Positions 15,686-24,739 are shown, counted from the first letter of the stretch. The stretch: DNA of 64,000 nt from Bacteroidales bacterium UBA5342 (GCA_002408065.1 DHQI01000115.1:1-64000); one strand, 5' to 3'. Notes: generated from the sequence alone by a model not told the origin. Numbers and translations: made by a program.

Positions 15686-18600
15686 TTATTCTGCTTCTAT
15701 TATGGTCACGGTTTTGCTATCACCGTTTGTAGCATCTATTACAAGGGTAATGATGTATTCGCCTTTTACACTGACACTAATATTATTGTTATTGTCTATA
15801 AGGTTAGGGGAGCTATTAGTCAAGTTTATACCAGAATAGCCAATGTCCCATACATAAGCTTCATTATCCACTTCGCGAAGTTTAAAACCTTGGTTAGCTT
15901 CTAGTATAAGGTGCCACACATAAGTATATACGTCTTCTACCTTTGTGGGTAAACCATCGGCATTACCACCTGCCCACAGACGGTTGCCCCAACTCCACAG
16001 AGGATCGGCCTCTTTATTTGCATTGTCATCACTCACTCCTGTGCCAACTACATCGCAGGTTTTGGAGCTCCAGTCGGTCAGTGGGTATTCTATTTGTGTT
16101 ATTACCTCCTCGCTAAAACCTTCACCTAATATCCAGGTCAATTTGATTTGGAATTTACCACTTTTTTTGTGTTGTATGTTATATCCGCCAGCATAGAGTT
16201 GACCTTCCGGGTCGACTCCTAAGTTAGCGTTCACTTTTAAATCATTGTTAAATACGATTTTCCAGCCATTATTGTAACGGTATTTATAATAACCGGTATA
16301 CATCTCAAGGCTATCAGACATAAAAATCATAGTGTCCAGATCAAATGCTGCATTGAGAGGAGTACTCGATGCCCAACCTTCGGGTGTTGCATCGCCAATT
16401 ATTCCCCAATTAGCTTCAGCTATAGCACAAGTGTTAAGCTCTGTATCGTACACAATATGGTATAAAGCTGATGTGTCAGCATTAAGGATTGGGGCATTTC
16501 CACTCTTAACTGTTCCTTTATAGAGATGGCCTTGTATTTCATCCGCGTCTCTATTTTCTAGTGGAACGAAAGCACTGTTTTCGGTGAATACATGTGGTGT
16601 GGCTATACCATCCGATACTTGTACTAAATAAATTGGACTGTCCTTATGAGCGGCTACAAATATTTCCAATAATTCAGCCCGTTCCTCTTGCAATGCTTCA
16701 TTAATAGCTGTTTGCATTCGGCCCAAAGGCATTACTGTATCCAGTGCAGTACCACTACCGTATACATACCATCCGTCTGCTATTGTGTTGGTATTTACAT
16801 CTGTGGCTGTGATAATAATGGATGTACTGTCTGAGTTGGCTGCATCAATCGAAAGAGTAATGTTGTATATGCCTGCATAGGTGACGCCAATATCTTTGTT
16901 TTCGCCTAAGCTGATAACGTAATCGGAGCTGTCAACTAAGACATTGTCAAAGCCTAAATCGGCACTCTGCTGAGTTGTATCCAGTCCATAAGATCTTAGT
17001 TTAAAGCCTTCGTTAGCATTGAGCCTTACATCAGTCCAGGTGTAAGTATACAGATCATCTGTTTTGTCTGAATAGAATTTGCCATCGGCCCATAGGCGTT
17101 GTCCCCAGTTCCATAGCGGATCGGGATAGCTGTTTTTATTCAAGTCACTTATCCCGTTGCCTACAGCATCCCATGAATACGCGCTCCAATCTTTGAAAAC
17201 AACATGTCCTAAAGCTGTCATATTAGCCATAAAACCACTGCCAAGAGTCCATTGTAGTTCAATGGCATAAGTTCCGGTATTTTCTTGGGCAATATTGTCA
17301 CCACCTGAGATCAGCATATCGTTGCTACCGCCTAGGTTAGCAAACGCTGAAATGTCTACTTCATTATTGTCTTCGTAATGTAGATAGATTCTCCAGCCAT
17401 CGTTGTAACGGTATTTATATTCATTCCCTGCTGTAAGTGAGACACTGTCCAGCCAGAAGGATACCGTATCACGTTGATAATTGATATTCATGGGGATGTT
17501 TTGGCTCCATCCCTTTTCTGTAGCACTACCTATAATGCCCCATTCTGTTTTAGCTATCGCAACTTGCATGTTTTTAGGATACAAAACGATATGATAAAGG
17601 CCGGTACGGGTACAGGTGAAAGAGCGATCTGTCATTATGCTGCCCTTGTAGAGCATTCCTTGTGGTTCGGAATATATCAAATCGTCAGATGTAATTAAGC
17701 CAAAGTCATCGCCGGGGCCAAAGTGCATATTTTCTTCGGCCAGTCCGGCTAAGAAGAATTGTTCGGCAGAATCGAGGGTGATGTATAGCTCGAACAAATC
17801 AGCTTCACCATCGATGTTGTACTCACTGTTAATAGCCAGCATTTTATTGCTGTTGTTAGGCTGCAAATCTTGGTCATTTCCTCTGATCAGATGCCATTGA
17901 GTGATGTTGTTTGCCGGATTTTCTACTTTAGTAATGTAAACACTCATACTGTCTTTGTGATTGGCAAATATTTCTAAGGTGATATTGTATATGCCTTTTT
18001 CTCTGGCTATTATAGTATTTTCATCTTCGTTGCCATAGATTCTGTCAGAGCTAAGACTTAGGTTAAGAGCATTATTGCCGGCTTCGTGACCATAAGAGCC
18101 ATCTTGGTACATATGTCGGAGTTTAAAACCAGCTTCGCTTTCAAGTACCACCTTGGTCCAAGAGTAGAGGTATGTTTCTTCATTTTTACTAGGCAAACCA
18201 TTCATGTCGGCCCATAATTGATTACCCCAATTCCAGACATTGTCCTGTGAAGCATTTTTGTTCTCTGCACTTACGCCATCGCCTACAATATCCCAGGCTT
18301 GTCCGGACCAATCGGTAGGAGGAAGTTCCCCGGTTTTGCTCATGGTAGCCTTATAACCTTCACCTAAAATCCATTGTAGTTTGACGTCGTAAATTCCGGC
18401 TTCGCTAAGCGTTATATTGTTGCCTCCGGGTTCTAAGGATGTCATGTCTCCTCCAAGATTGGTGTTGACAGCGTATGGTGAATAAGCGTTTTGAATAAAA
18501 ACTTTCCATCCATTACCATATCTGAATTTAAAGTCATTGGGTGTAAGAGGGAGATCTTTGTATGTGAAATTTATAGTGTCAGGATGGTATTCATAGTTTA

Positions 18601-19192
18601 ACGGGGTGCTTGTAGTCCACAATTCCGGAGTGGCAGAGCCTATGATGCCCCAGTTAGCCTGGGCTACTATGCAGGTGCCAAAGTCGGTATCTATAATGAT
18701 GTGGTAGAGTCCGGATGTAGGTACCGTAAAAGGTGTTTCATCGGGTAAGAAAGCGCCTTTAGCGATCCATTCTTGTGGTTCTTGCTTATCGCGTATTTCG
18801 CTGGAATATTCGGTGAAGTTATCGGCTGGTCCAAAGGTGTAAGCCTTACTGTTTTTGACTTGAATAATGCTAAAACCGGCAGATGCCTGTAATGCTACAT
18901 ATATCTCCTGGGTTTCGGGTCTGAGAGCATTCATCATAGCTTCATTTGGAGCACTTTGCATTCGTCCTTCTGCTTTGAGTTCGGTAAGGGCTTCACCACC
19001 TACTATATACCAGCCATCGGCTACATCAACGCGTGGTGTGCTGTCTACTTCAAAGATAATGCTGTCTATTTCGCTGGTTAGGTATTCCATAGCGGGTTTG
19101 TCGTCTGAAAAGATAACAATCTTCCAGTCCTGCGCCATCAGGGAGCTTATTCCCCAGAGCGCAATTATTAATAGGGTAAAAATTCGTTTCAT
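15686..19192 (-). CDS. Large secreted protein with three SusE/SusF-like repeats
   Basis: A 1168-residue protein with a Sec signal peptide (MKRIFTLLIIALWGISSLMA) and an N-terminal segment of the kind DWKIVIFSDDKPAMEYLT...EIDSIIFE. Three repeats of about 320-350 residues follow. Each holds a WYIVGG or WHLIRG-type entry module, a WGIIGxATxxxW module with an FKFRYGNGWK-type motif, and a DWSxxxWDxVGxGxS module ending in NWGNQLW and GFKLR. The WGIIGxATPxxW pattern is that of SusE/SusF starch-binding domains. No catalytic residues are evident and no lipobox or sorting domain is present. It follows a small T9SS protein by 6 nt. A glycan-binding role is likely; the ligand (perhaps alpha-glucan) is inferred. 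Confidence 0.7.
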   Translation of the reverse strand: MKRIFTLLIIALWGISSLMAQDWKIVIFSDDKPAMEYLTSEIDSIIFEVDSTPRVDVADGWYIVGGEALTELKAEGRMQSAPNEAMMNALRPETQEIYVALQASAGFSIIQVKNSKAYTFGPADNFTEYSSEIRDKQEPQEWIAKGAFLPDETPFTVPTSGLYHIIIDTDFGTCIVAQANWGIIGSATPELWTTSTPLNYEYHPDTINFTYKDLPLTPNDFKFRYGNGWKVFIQNAYSPYAVNTNLGGDMTSLEPGGNNITLSEAGIYDVKLQWILGEGYKATMSKTGELPPTDWSGQAWDIVGDGVSAENKNASQDNVWNWGNQLWADMNGLPSKNEETYLYSWTKVVLESEAGFKLRHMYQDGSYGHEAGNNALNLSLSSDRIYGNEDENTIIAREKGIYNITLEIFANHKDSMSVYITKVENPANNITQWHLIRGNDQDLQPNNSNKMLAINSEYNIDGEADLFELYITLDSAEQFFLAGLAEENMHFGPGDDFGLITSDDLIYSEPQGMLYKGSIMTDRSFTCTRTGLYHIVLYPKNMQVAIAKTEWGIIGSATEKGWSQNIPMNINYQRDTVSFWLDSVSLTAGNEYKYRYNDGWRIYLHYEDNNEVDISAFANLGGSNDMLISGGDNIAQENTGTYAIELQWTLGSGFMANMTALGHVVFKDWSAYSWDAVGNGISDLNKNSYPDPLWNWGQRLWADGKFYSDKTDDLYTYTWTDVRLNANEGFKLRSYGLDTTQQSADLGFDNVLVDSSDYVISLGENKDIGVTYAGIYNITLSIDAANSDSTSIIITATDVNTNTIADGWYVYGSGTALDTVMPLGRMQTAINEALQEERAELLEIFVAAHKDSPIYLVQVSDGIATPHVFTENSAFVPLENRDADEIQGHLYKGTVKSGNAPILNADTSALYHIVYDTELNTCAIAEANWGIIGDATPEGWASSTPLNAAFDLDTMIFMSDSLEMYTGYYKYRYNNGWKIVFNNDLKVNANLGVDPEGQLYAGGYNIQHKKSGKFQIKLTWILGEGFSEEVITQIEYPLTDWSSKTCDVVGTGVSDDNANKEADPLWSWGNRLWAGGNADGLPTKVEDVYTYVWHLILEANQGFKLREVDNEAYVWDIGYSGINLTNSSPNLIDNNNNISVSVKGEYIITLVIDATNGDSKTVTIIEAE

Positions 19193-19198
19193 AACGCT

Positions 19199-19687
19199 TT
19201 ATTGTTTGATGAAGATTTTGGTGTTTGTTTGGTGTTCAATCTCAATCTGGATGAGGTAGATGCCGCTGTTAAGTTTTGAGACATCTACTTTTTCTTGGTG
19301 TAGTTTTCCCCGGTGCTCTAACAGTATTTCGCCTTGCAGGCTAATAATGGATATATTGATGGGCGAGTCGCTGTTGATTTTAAACTGAAGGAAGTCTTTT
19401 ACGGGGTTAGGGAAGAGGCTGACTTCATTGTTGTTTTGCTTTTGTTTGTCGATTCCGGTGGTTGATTTTTCGCCAAAAGCAAGTTTCTGAATGTCAGTAA
19501 TGGAATAGGTGAGAACTGTTCCATCGTTGAGGTGTAAACTAAATTCATCTTCGTCGAAGGTGATTTTGTGCAGCTCTGATAAAGCAAAATCAGCTTTATC
19601 ATCAGTTTGCTCCACTTTAAGGGCTTGCTGAGCAGTAAGCGAAGTAAGAGCAAAAACGGCCAGTAATAGTAACAGAATTTGTTTCAT
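19199..19687 (-). CDS. Secreted protein with type IX secretion C-terminal sorting domain
   Basis: A 162-residue protein. It has a signal peptide (MKQILLLLLAVFALTSLTAQ), a short domain with KITFDEDEFSLHLNDGTVLT and ITDIQKLAFG (a type seen at the start of many Bacteroidota surface proteins, including the next gene), and a type A T9SS sorting domain from about residue 88 (LFPNPVKDFLQF to GIYLIQIEIE). It has almost no other content, so it may be a small surface adaptor or the remnant of a larger protein. It is the first gene of a two-gene operon with the SusE/F-like protein. Confidence 0.8.
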   Translation of the reverse strand: MKQILLLLLAVFALTSLTAQQALKVEQTDDKADFALSELHKITFDEDEFSLHLNDGTVLTYSITDIQKLAFGEKSTTGIDKQKQNNNEVSLFPNPVKDFLQFKINSDSPINISIISLQGEILLEHRGKLHQEKVDVSKLNSGIYLIQIEIEHQTNTKIFIKQ

Positions 19688-19700
19688 AGGGTAAGGTATT

Positions 19701-19733
19701 AAGAATAATTATTCTTGAAAAGAGACTAACAAA
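19701..19733 (-). promoter_or_regulatory. Palindrome overlapping the promoter of the SusE/F-like cassette
   Basis: AAGAATAATTATTCTT (19701-19716) is a perfect 16-bp palindrome. On the minus strand TTTG (19733-19730) lies 18-19 nt upstream of TAATTATT within the palindrome, near the -33/-7 spacing of Bacteroidota promoters. It is 14 nt from the start codon at 19687. It may be an operator, but the A/T content makes chance palindromes more likely. Confidence 0.35.
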
Positions 19734-19862
19734 ATTAGCCCATAATTATTACAACGTCTATAGTGGAAAGGTAATTAGTTATCCTGACCTGGGATGAATA
19801 GTGTAAAAAGAACAACCAAAGATAACGGTCAGAATATTAATTGGATAAGATATTTTTTGGGC

Positions 19863-20288
19863 TTAAACCCAGTATTGCAAAAGGGTACCGTATATGGCAA
19901 ACATCAGCAATTGGTATCCGCCCTGAATCAGGAACTGAGCCCATTTAATATCCTTGCTTTTATTCGTCCACATAATGGCGCCGGCCAAAGTAGGTATGAT
20001 GAAAGCAGCCCATATCCAGAGCGCCCGTTCTACGCCACCTACCAGTTGGGTGTCGGCTATTAAATGGGCAAGAACCAGTACCTGAAAAAGTGTAAGGGTA
20101 AATTGAATGCCATAGAGAGGTCCGGCCGATTTTTTCATTTTAGCAAGGGCTTCTTGATCGCTCTCATCAAAATAAATTATTTGCATCCATTTTTTGCCGA
20201 AAAGAGGTCCGTACCATAGTGCTCCGGCTATCATTGATAGCACTGCACCTGCTATTATTGCCCAGTAATTTATAGTGATTGTTTCCAT
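19863..20288 (-). CDS. DUF1761 family membrane protein
   Basis: A 141-residue protein with four hydrophobic helices (about 8-26, 58-78, 88-106 and 118-138). GALWYGPLFGKKWMQ after the first helix is the DUF1761 signature. The function of the family is unknown. It stands alone: 504 bp separate it from the next gene, and a secreted-protein operon follows it on the same strand. Confidence 0.85.
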   Translation of the reverse strand: METITINYWAIIAGAVLSMIAGALWYGPLFGKKWMQIIYFDESDQEALAKMKKSAGPLYGIQFTLTLFQVLVLAHLIADTQLVGGVERALWIWAAFIIPTLAGAIMWTNKSKDIKWAQFLIQGGYQLLMFAIYGTLLQYWV

Positions 20289-20353
20289 AATGTTGAAATT
20301 GGCACTTCGGCTACGTTCAGTGACCGAAATTTGAAATTAGAGTTGTTTGTTGT

Positions 20354-20533
20354 TTAATGCTGTTGGTCTATAAATTTTAATGCTGCTTTGAATCCTTCTG
20401 TCCATATCATACGTTCATAGCTGTTGTCTTACAAGGAAATCTAGAGTTGAGTTTTGCGTGTGTTTTCAGAGCTTTGCGCTATAGCTAATAGGCTAATAAC
20501 TCCAAGGCAAAGGGATATGATAAATTTCTTCAT
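20354..20533 (-). pseudogene. Possible remnant of a small secreted protein
   Basis: In one frame this stretch reads a good signal peptide (MKKFIISLCLGVISLLAIAQ), then a TAG at codon 31 and a TAA at codon 35, then a protein-like tail (YERMIWTEGFKAALKFIDQ) to a final stop. With both stops read through, the product would be about 57 residues. It is either a broken gene or a 30-residue secreted peptide with chance sequence after it. The rest of the 504-bp gap (20289-20792) shows no other gene, and a promoter for the zinc-ribbon gene is not obvious. Confidence 0.35.
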
Positions 20534-20792
20534 AGTAGCATAACAACTCTTGCGCTACTATGTTTTGTGCAATGCTTTTATTTCATTAGAAATAGGGAGT
20601 AGGCTGTAAGTATGTAGAGGGTAATAGAGAAGCATACACTTTTTTAACTGCCCCATCTATTGATGTGGGAGAATAGGGGAGGATGCCGAATTTATTGTAT
20701 GTAAGTTTTTGTTTTTAAGATTGTTTGTTTAATTTTGTGGGAAGCGTTTTTTTATAATGAGAGATGCTTGCTAAACTTGGAATATTGTACTT

Positions 20793-21008
20793 ATGGAAAC
20801 AAAAAAAAGAGCAGGAAAAGGATTGGGAACAGGTGGAGGAAGAGGACGCAATAAAGGTGGCAGTTGTGGCCCCGGCGGTTATTGTGTTTGTGCCAAATGT
20901 GGTGCGAAATTACCTCATCAGCAAGGGGTGAAATGTACCACATTGAAATGCCCGGAATGTGGCAAAACAATGGTAAGAGAAGAGTTGTTGCAGAAGAAAA
21001 ACAAGTAA
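20793..21008 (+). CDS. Small Gly-rich zinc-ribbon protein
   Basis: A 71-residue protein. The Gly/Arg/Lys-rich N-terminus (KGLGTGGGRGRNKGGSCGPG) recalls the DUF5320 type. It is followed by Cys31, Cys33 and Cys36 (CVCAKCG) and by Cys53 and Cys56 (CPECG), forming a zinc ribbon or metal site. Cys25 and Cys48 are extra. The start of the next gene is 1 nt after its stop codon, so the pair is translationally linked. Similar small proteins accompany radical SAM and NifX genes in anaerobes; the function is unknown. Confidence 0.75.
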   Translation: METKKRAGKGLGTGGGRGRNKGGSCGPGGYCVCAKCGAKLPHQQGVKCTTLKCPECGKTMVREELLQKKNK

Positions 21009-21009
21009 G

Positions 21010-21948
21010 ATGTATAAGTATTTATTCGGACCTGTGCCATCACGGAGGTTAGGCATGTCTTTAGGCGTCGATTTGGTGCCTAAAAAAGTATGCTCATTAG
21101 ATTGTGTGTATTGTGAGGTAGGTAAGACGACCAAACTAACTGTTGAAAAAAAAGAATATATCCTGGCAGAGAAAATCAAAGAAGAACTGAAGCATTATTT
21201 TAGTCATAACCCTGACCCGGATTATATAACTTTTTCGGGTTCGGGAGAACCCACTTTAAATGCGTGTATTGGTGAGATATTACAGTTTATAAAGCAGGAA
21301 AAACCCCATGTTTCAACGGCTTTACTGACAAATGGTACGCTTTTGTATGATCCTGAAGTGAGGGAAGCAATAATGGATGCCGATGTGGTGCTTCCTTCGT
21401 TGGATGCTGCCTCGGAGCATGTTTTTCGCAAAATAAACAGGCCTGCTAATGATTTAAAAGTAGAGCAGTGCATTCAGGGTTTGATTGATTTCAGGAAAGA
21501 TTTTAAAGGAAAACTCTGGCTTGAAGTTTTTATCTTGCCCGGTTATAATGATTCAGTTGAAGAATTAAATGCATTGAAACAAGCTATTTTGGAAATAAAT
21601 CCTGATTCTGTGCAAATCAATACTTTAGACCGTCCGGGTACGGTGTCTGATCTGCGTGGTGCTACTCATATGGAATTACAACGCGTTATCGACTTATGGC
21701 AGTTAAACCGTGTCGAAATAATATGTTCTTCGCAACAGCGTAAAGACATACAATCATTTAGGAGCGATGTAGAAACGGCTATTCTCGGGACGATATCACG
21801 AAGGCCTTGTACTCTTAATGACTTGACAAACATATTGGGTCTTCATGTCAATGAAATCAATAAGTATTTAGACGTTTTGGAAGCAGATGAAAAAATAACT
21901 ACAGAAGAACAAGCCAGAGGTGTATTTTACCGCATAAAGGAAGCTTAG
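21010..21948 (+). CDS. Radical SAM protein
   Basis: A 312-residue protein beginning YKYLFGPVPSRRLGMSLGVD, a signature of one uncharacterised radical SAM group. The cluster motif is Cys28-x3-Cys32-x2-Cys35 (CSLDCVYC), and SAM-binding TFSGSGEPTLN follows. The last 60-70 residues look like a winged helix (LNDLTNILGLHVNEINKYLD). It should bind [4Fe-4S] and cleave SAM, but the substrate is unknown. Coupling with the zinc-ribbon protein suggests that protein may be its substrate or partner (inference). Confidence 0.9.
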   Translation: MYKYLFGPVPSRRLGMSLGVDLVPKKVCSLDCVYCEVGKTTKLTVEKKEYILAEKIKEELKHYFSHNPDPDYITFSGSGEPTLNACIGEILQFIKQEKPHVSTALLTNGTLLYDPEVREAIMDADVVLPSLDAASEHVFRKINRPANDLKVEQCIQGLIDFRKDFKGKLWLEVFILPGYNDSVEELNALKQAILEINPDSVQINTLDRPGTVSDLRGATHMELQRVIDLWQLNRVEIICSSQQRKDIQSFRSDVETAILGTISRRPCTLNDLTNILGLHVNEINKYLDVLEADEKITTEEQARGVFYRIKEA

Positions 21949-22005
21949 AGAAGTATTTTGTCTTGATAAGACTTCCTGTAAGGTCTTTGCTTATGATAAT
22001 TGTGT

Positions 22006-22407
22006 TTATAAGTCGGTCATTAATTCGTAAAAGCTCTGAGGAATTCTGCTAATGCGTTTTGTCTTGAAGTTTAGCAGGCACCATTGGGTGAGAGCATTCA
22101 TACACATTTTCCCGGTGGTGAGGTTGGTGATAATGACGCGACGCCAAGAGTAAACGCCTTCAAACTTTTCTACATAAGTCTTGATTTCCAGTTCGTGTCC
22201 TTCGAGGGCAGAGGCTTTATAGGTAATGTTGTGGTTTATCACAACCCAGAAATATTCTTTGTCGTAGCCATGAGGTTTGACCAGATGAAACCAATGTGCT
22301 TTTGAAATCTCTTGTACCCACTCCACATATTTGATGTTATTCATGTGTTGGTTTTCATCAATGTCGGATGGCTGAACGGTGTAGTTTTCGGTGTATGTGA
22401 TTGGCAT
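22006..22407 (-). CDS. Acyl-CoA/acyl-ACP thioesterase (hotdog fold)
   Basis: A 133-residue hotdog protein with PSDIDENQHMNNIKYVEW near the N-terminus, where the DxxxHMNN pattern is typical of acyl-ACP thioesterase-like proteins. The strands FWVVINHNITYKASA and LTQWCLLNF follow. It probably releases free acids from acyl carriers in the cytoplasm. It is unrelated in detail to the YbgC-type enzyme at 11817. It converges with the radical SAM gene. Confidence 0.85.
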   Translation of the reverse strand: MPITYTENYTVQPSDIDENQHMNNIKYVEWVQEISKAHWFHLVKPHGYDKEYFWVVINHNITYKASALEGHELEIKTYVEKFEGVYSWRRVIITNLTTGKMCMNALTQWCLLNFKTKRISRIPQSFYELMTDL

Positions 22408-22479
22408 AGCCTTAGTGATTAGTTATGTGTTAAGGTTTGTAGTAAGATTTGGTGCGAAATTATAAAAAAATAGACCAAA

Positions 22480-22522
22480 AAACGGAAAGTCATAAAGTTT
22501 CTAACTTCATAACTTTCCGTTT
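22480..22522 (-). terminator. Strong hairpin, probable terminator
   Basis: AAACGGAAAGT (22480-22490) and ACTTTCCGTTT (22512-22522) form a perfect 11-bp stem with a smaller AAGTT/AACTT hairpin in the loop. On the minus strand it is followed by TTTTTGG. It lies between the YitT gene and the thioesterase gene, both on the minus strand. The YitT stop codon is 240 nt away, so the transcript it ends is not certain. Confidence 0.6.
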
Positions 22523-22709
22523 ATATCTCTTACTTAGAGAGAAATCAGCTGAATATTAAAGTGCTTGAAAAGATAAAATACAAGGACGATGAAACATACT
22601 GTGCCAAGTTCTGCCAAAATCAATGAAGAATTATATCGTATAAATTCAATACCAACTTGGGTATCTTAATGCGCAAAATAGGAAAGAGGGGATGAGATAT
22701 GATTTTTTT

Positions 22710-22745
22710 CCTCAGCGTATCTCTGCTCCTCAGCGAATCTCTGCG
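22710..22745. repeat. Tandem 18-nt repeat related to dispersed GCAGAGA elements
   Basis: Two 18-nt units, CCTCAGCGTATCTCTGCT and CCTCAGCGAATCTCTGCG, stand in tandem with two differences. On the minus strand they read as GCAGAGAT-CGCTGAGG. Related GCAGAGA units occur at 51852-52046. Between the hairpin and this repeat (22523-22709) I see no supported gene, only a short open frame without family features. Confidence 0.55.
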
Positions 22746-22762
22746 ATACTATGTGCCAGAGC

Positions 22763-23647
22763 TTATCTCCTAAATCCCGACCCGATCACATCTGCAGCAT
22801 TCAGGATGGTAATAAATACATCAGGGTCTATCTTCTTTGATATATTAACGACTTTAAGCATACCTTTACGATCGAGTGCCGATATAATGATTTTCTTTTC
22901 ATTATCAGGGTAAAACATACCACTGCCGTTAAGTAAGGATCCGCCAAAATCGTTAGCCAGTACAGCTTTGCGGATCTCTTCGTGTTTGTCTGACATCACC
23001 AGAACCACTTTCTTAAGACTCATACCATTGAGGAAAATGTCGATGGTGCGGCTGATGGCAATAATGCCGATGACAGAATAAGCCGCTAGCTCTAAATCAC
23101 GAAAAACAGTATAACCAAAGCCCAGAATAATACCGTCAATCATAATCAGGCCACGACCTATAGAAAGGTTGAATTTTTTATGTAGCATAGCAGCAATGAC
23201 GTCTGATCCGCCGGTAGTGCCTCCTGCTGTGATAATAAGTGCTACGCCCAAGCCAATAAGAGCTCCGCCAAACAAGGCCGATACGAGTACGTCGGAGGTA
23301 ACAATGGGCTCTGGATTAAGAAACATGATAGTGTCGATAAAAACTGAACTTAAAATTAAGGACAGTAAGGTTTTGATACCAAAACTGGCACCTACGACCC
23401 AGAATCCAAGTAGTAGCAAGGGTATATTGATGGCTAAAGAGATGGCTCCAATAGGAAAACCGGTCAACTGATTGATGGCTATGCTGAGGCCAAAAACACC
23501 ACCCGGTACTAAATTGTGAGGGGCTATAAAGAAGGCTACGGCTATAGCCAGTAATGCCGAGCCAAAGATGATTAAGACATAATTTCTAAACCATAAACGG
23601 GAAAATAAACTTTCTACTTGTTCTTCACGTACTTTAAATTCTGTCAT
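22763..23647 (-). CDS. YitT family membrane protein (DUF161 + DUF2179)
   Basis: A 294-residue protein with five or six membrane helices (about 25-205) in two DUF161-type repeats (FFIAPHNLVPGGVFGLSIAI and LIITAGGTTGGSDVIAAML), then a cytoplasmic DUF2179 domain (about 215-290, ending in DPDVFITILNAADVIGSGF). This is the standard YitT layout. The family's transport substrate is unknown. The gene is probably monocistronic. Confidence 0.93.
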   Translation of the reverse strand: MTEFKVREEQVESLFSRLWFRNYVLIIFGSALLAIAVAFFIAPHNLVPGGVFGLSIAINQLTGFPIGAISLAINIPLLLLGFWVVGASFGIKTLLSLILSSVFIDTIMFLNPEPIVTSDVLVSALFGGALIGLGVALIITAGGTTGGSDVIAAMLHKKFNLSIGRGLIMIDGIILGFGYTVFRDLELAAYSVIGIIAISRTIDIFLNGMSLKKVVLVMSDKHEEIRKAVLANDFGGSLLNGSGMFYPDNEKKIIISALDRKGMLKVVNISKKIDPDVFITILNAADVIGSGFRR

Positions 23648-23875
23648 GTATGTACTTTTTTTGAGTACGCAAAATTAGAGATAAATTGTCAGAGAAAAGA
23701 ATCGCGAGACATTGCATTTAGAGCAACTGCATTTGTCAAGATATGAATGCAGTATGGCGCAGATAAGAATGCTTCAATCAGGTATTATTTTTTAATTAGA
23801 AATAAACCAATTGTAGGAGAGTTGGTTGAATTGAGCCTCAAATGAGGGATTGTATTATACCCAAAATTAGGAAAT

Positions 23876-23912
23876 AAAAAAGGACAATTCCCTATCTATT
23901 AGGATCCTTTTT
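23876..23912 (-). terminator. Terminator of the ZIP transporter gene
   Basis: AAAAAGGA (23876-23883) pairs with TCCTTTTT (23905-23912) around a 21-nt loop, and on the minus strand the T run forms the 3' arm. It lies 25 nt past the ZIP stop codon. Confidence 0.6.
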
Positions 23913-23936
23913 CAGTTTGCTACTCTAGGGATGGCA

Positions 23937-24641
23937 TTAAATTACTTTTTCTCCAATAATACCTACGAGAAAACCCAGAGTAGCCCATAGTGGCGTGCCG
24001 AATGAGTGTGCCAGCTTGCTTTCCGGGATGATATCCTGAAAAAGCAGGTATAGAATACCGCCACCAGCAAACACCATTAAGTGCGCTGTAATAATTTCAC
24101 TATCAGTAAGGAAAAATTTACCTAGTAAAGCTCCAATGATACCAAAAAAGCTGAGAAAGAAGAAAATAATAAGGATGTTACGGGCTTTAAAACCGCTTGT
24201 TATTAAGTCACGGTAGGCATTAAAGGCTTCAGGCAGATTTTGTAAGCCGATAAAGACTGAGAGTAAGATAGCCGTTTGGTGGTGAGATACAAACATAGCT
24301 CCCAGAGCTATGGATTCCGGCACAAAGTCGAGCATCATAGCTAGTAGAGTTCCCATTTTACCTCCTTTGACGCTGAGGTAACGACTAACAAACATAAAGG
24401 AGAGAGCGCCCAGTATAAATGAAATTGACATTGGAACAGCGTTAAGTACTTCAAGACCGTGAGGAACCAATACCAAGGCTAAAGCTGACAAGATAATGCC
24501 GGCACCAAAGGATTCCATGCCGTGAATGATTTGTAAGTTTTTGAAACCATCACGGGCATGTTTGCAGTAGAGCTTGGCTATGAGTCCTCCGATAAAGACC
24601 GTAATTCCGGCTACTCCTGAAAAAATAAGTAACTCTTTCAT
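23937..24641 (-). CDS. ZIP family divalent metal transporter
   Basis: A 234-residue integral membrane protein with about eight helices. The conserved metal helices are LDFVPESIALGAMF (about 105-118) and IGLQNLPEAFNAYRDL (about 131-146), the ZIP TM4 and TM5 patterns. The family moves zinc and other divalent metals into the cytoplasm or out of vesicles. The usual His-rich loop is missing. It is a single gene with its own terminator. Confidence 0.9.
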   Translation of the reverse strand: MKELLIFSGVAGITVFIGGLIAKLYCKHARDGFKNLQIIHGMESFGAGIILSALALVLVPHGLEVLNAVPMSISFILGALSFMFVSRYLSVKGGKMGTLLAMMLDFVPESIALGAMFVSHHQTAILLSVFIGLQNLPEAFNAYRDLITSGFKARNILIIFFFLSFFGIIGALLGKFFLTDSEIITAHLMVFAGGGILYLLFQDIIPESKLAHSFGTPLWATLGFLVGIIGEKVI

Positions 24642-24680
24642 CTGATTGTTTGTGAAAATATTAAGGGTGCAATATTAAGA

Positions 24681-24717
24681 AAAAAGGTTCTCTTGTAAAA
24701 AACAGGAGAACCTTTTT
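24681..24717 (-). terminator. Terminator at the end of the PUL
   Basis: AAAAAGGTTCTC (24681-24692) and GAGAACCTTTTT (24706-24717) make a 12-bp perfect stem with a 13-nt loop, 22 nt beyond the GH2 stop codon. Confidence 0.8.
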
Positions 24718-24739
24718 GTAACTGTAATGCTTAAATATT

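Noticed and set aside
22540..22680. Short plus-strand frame with a protein-like stretch (KVLEKIKYKDDETYCAKF)
   Set aside because: No start codon, signal or family feature supports it, and it overlaps a hairpin; too weak to list as a gene.
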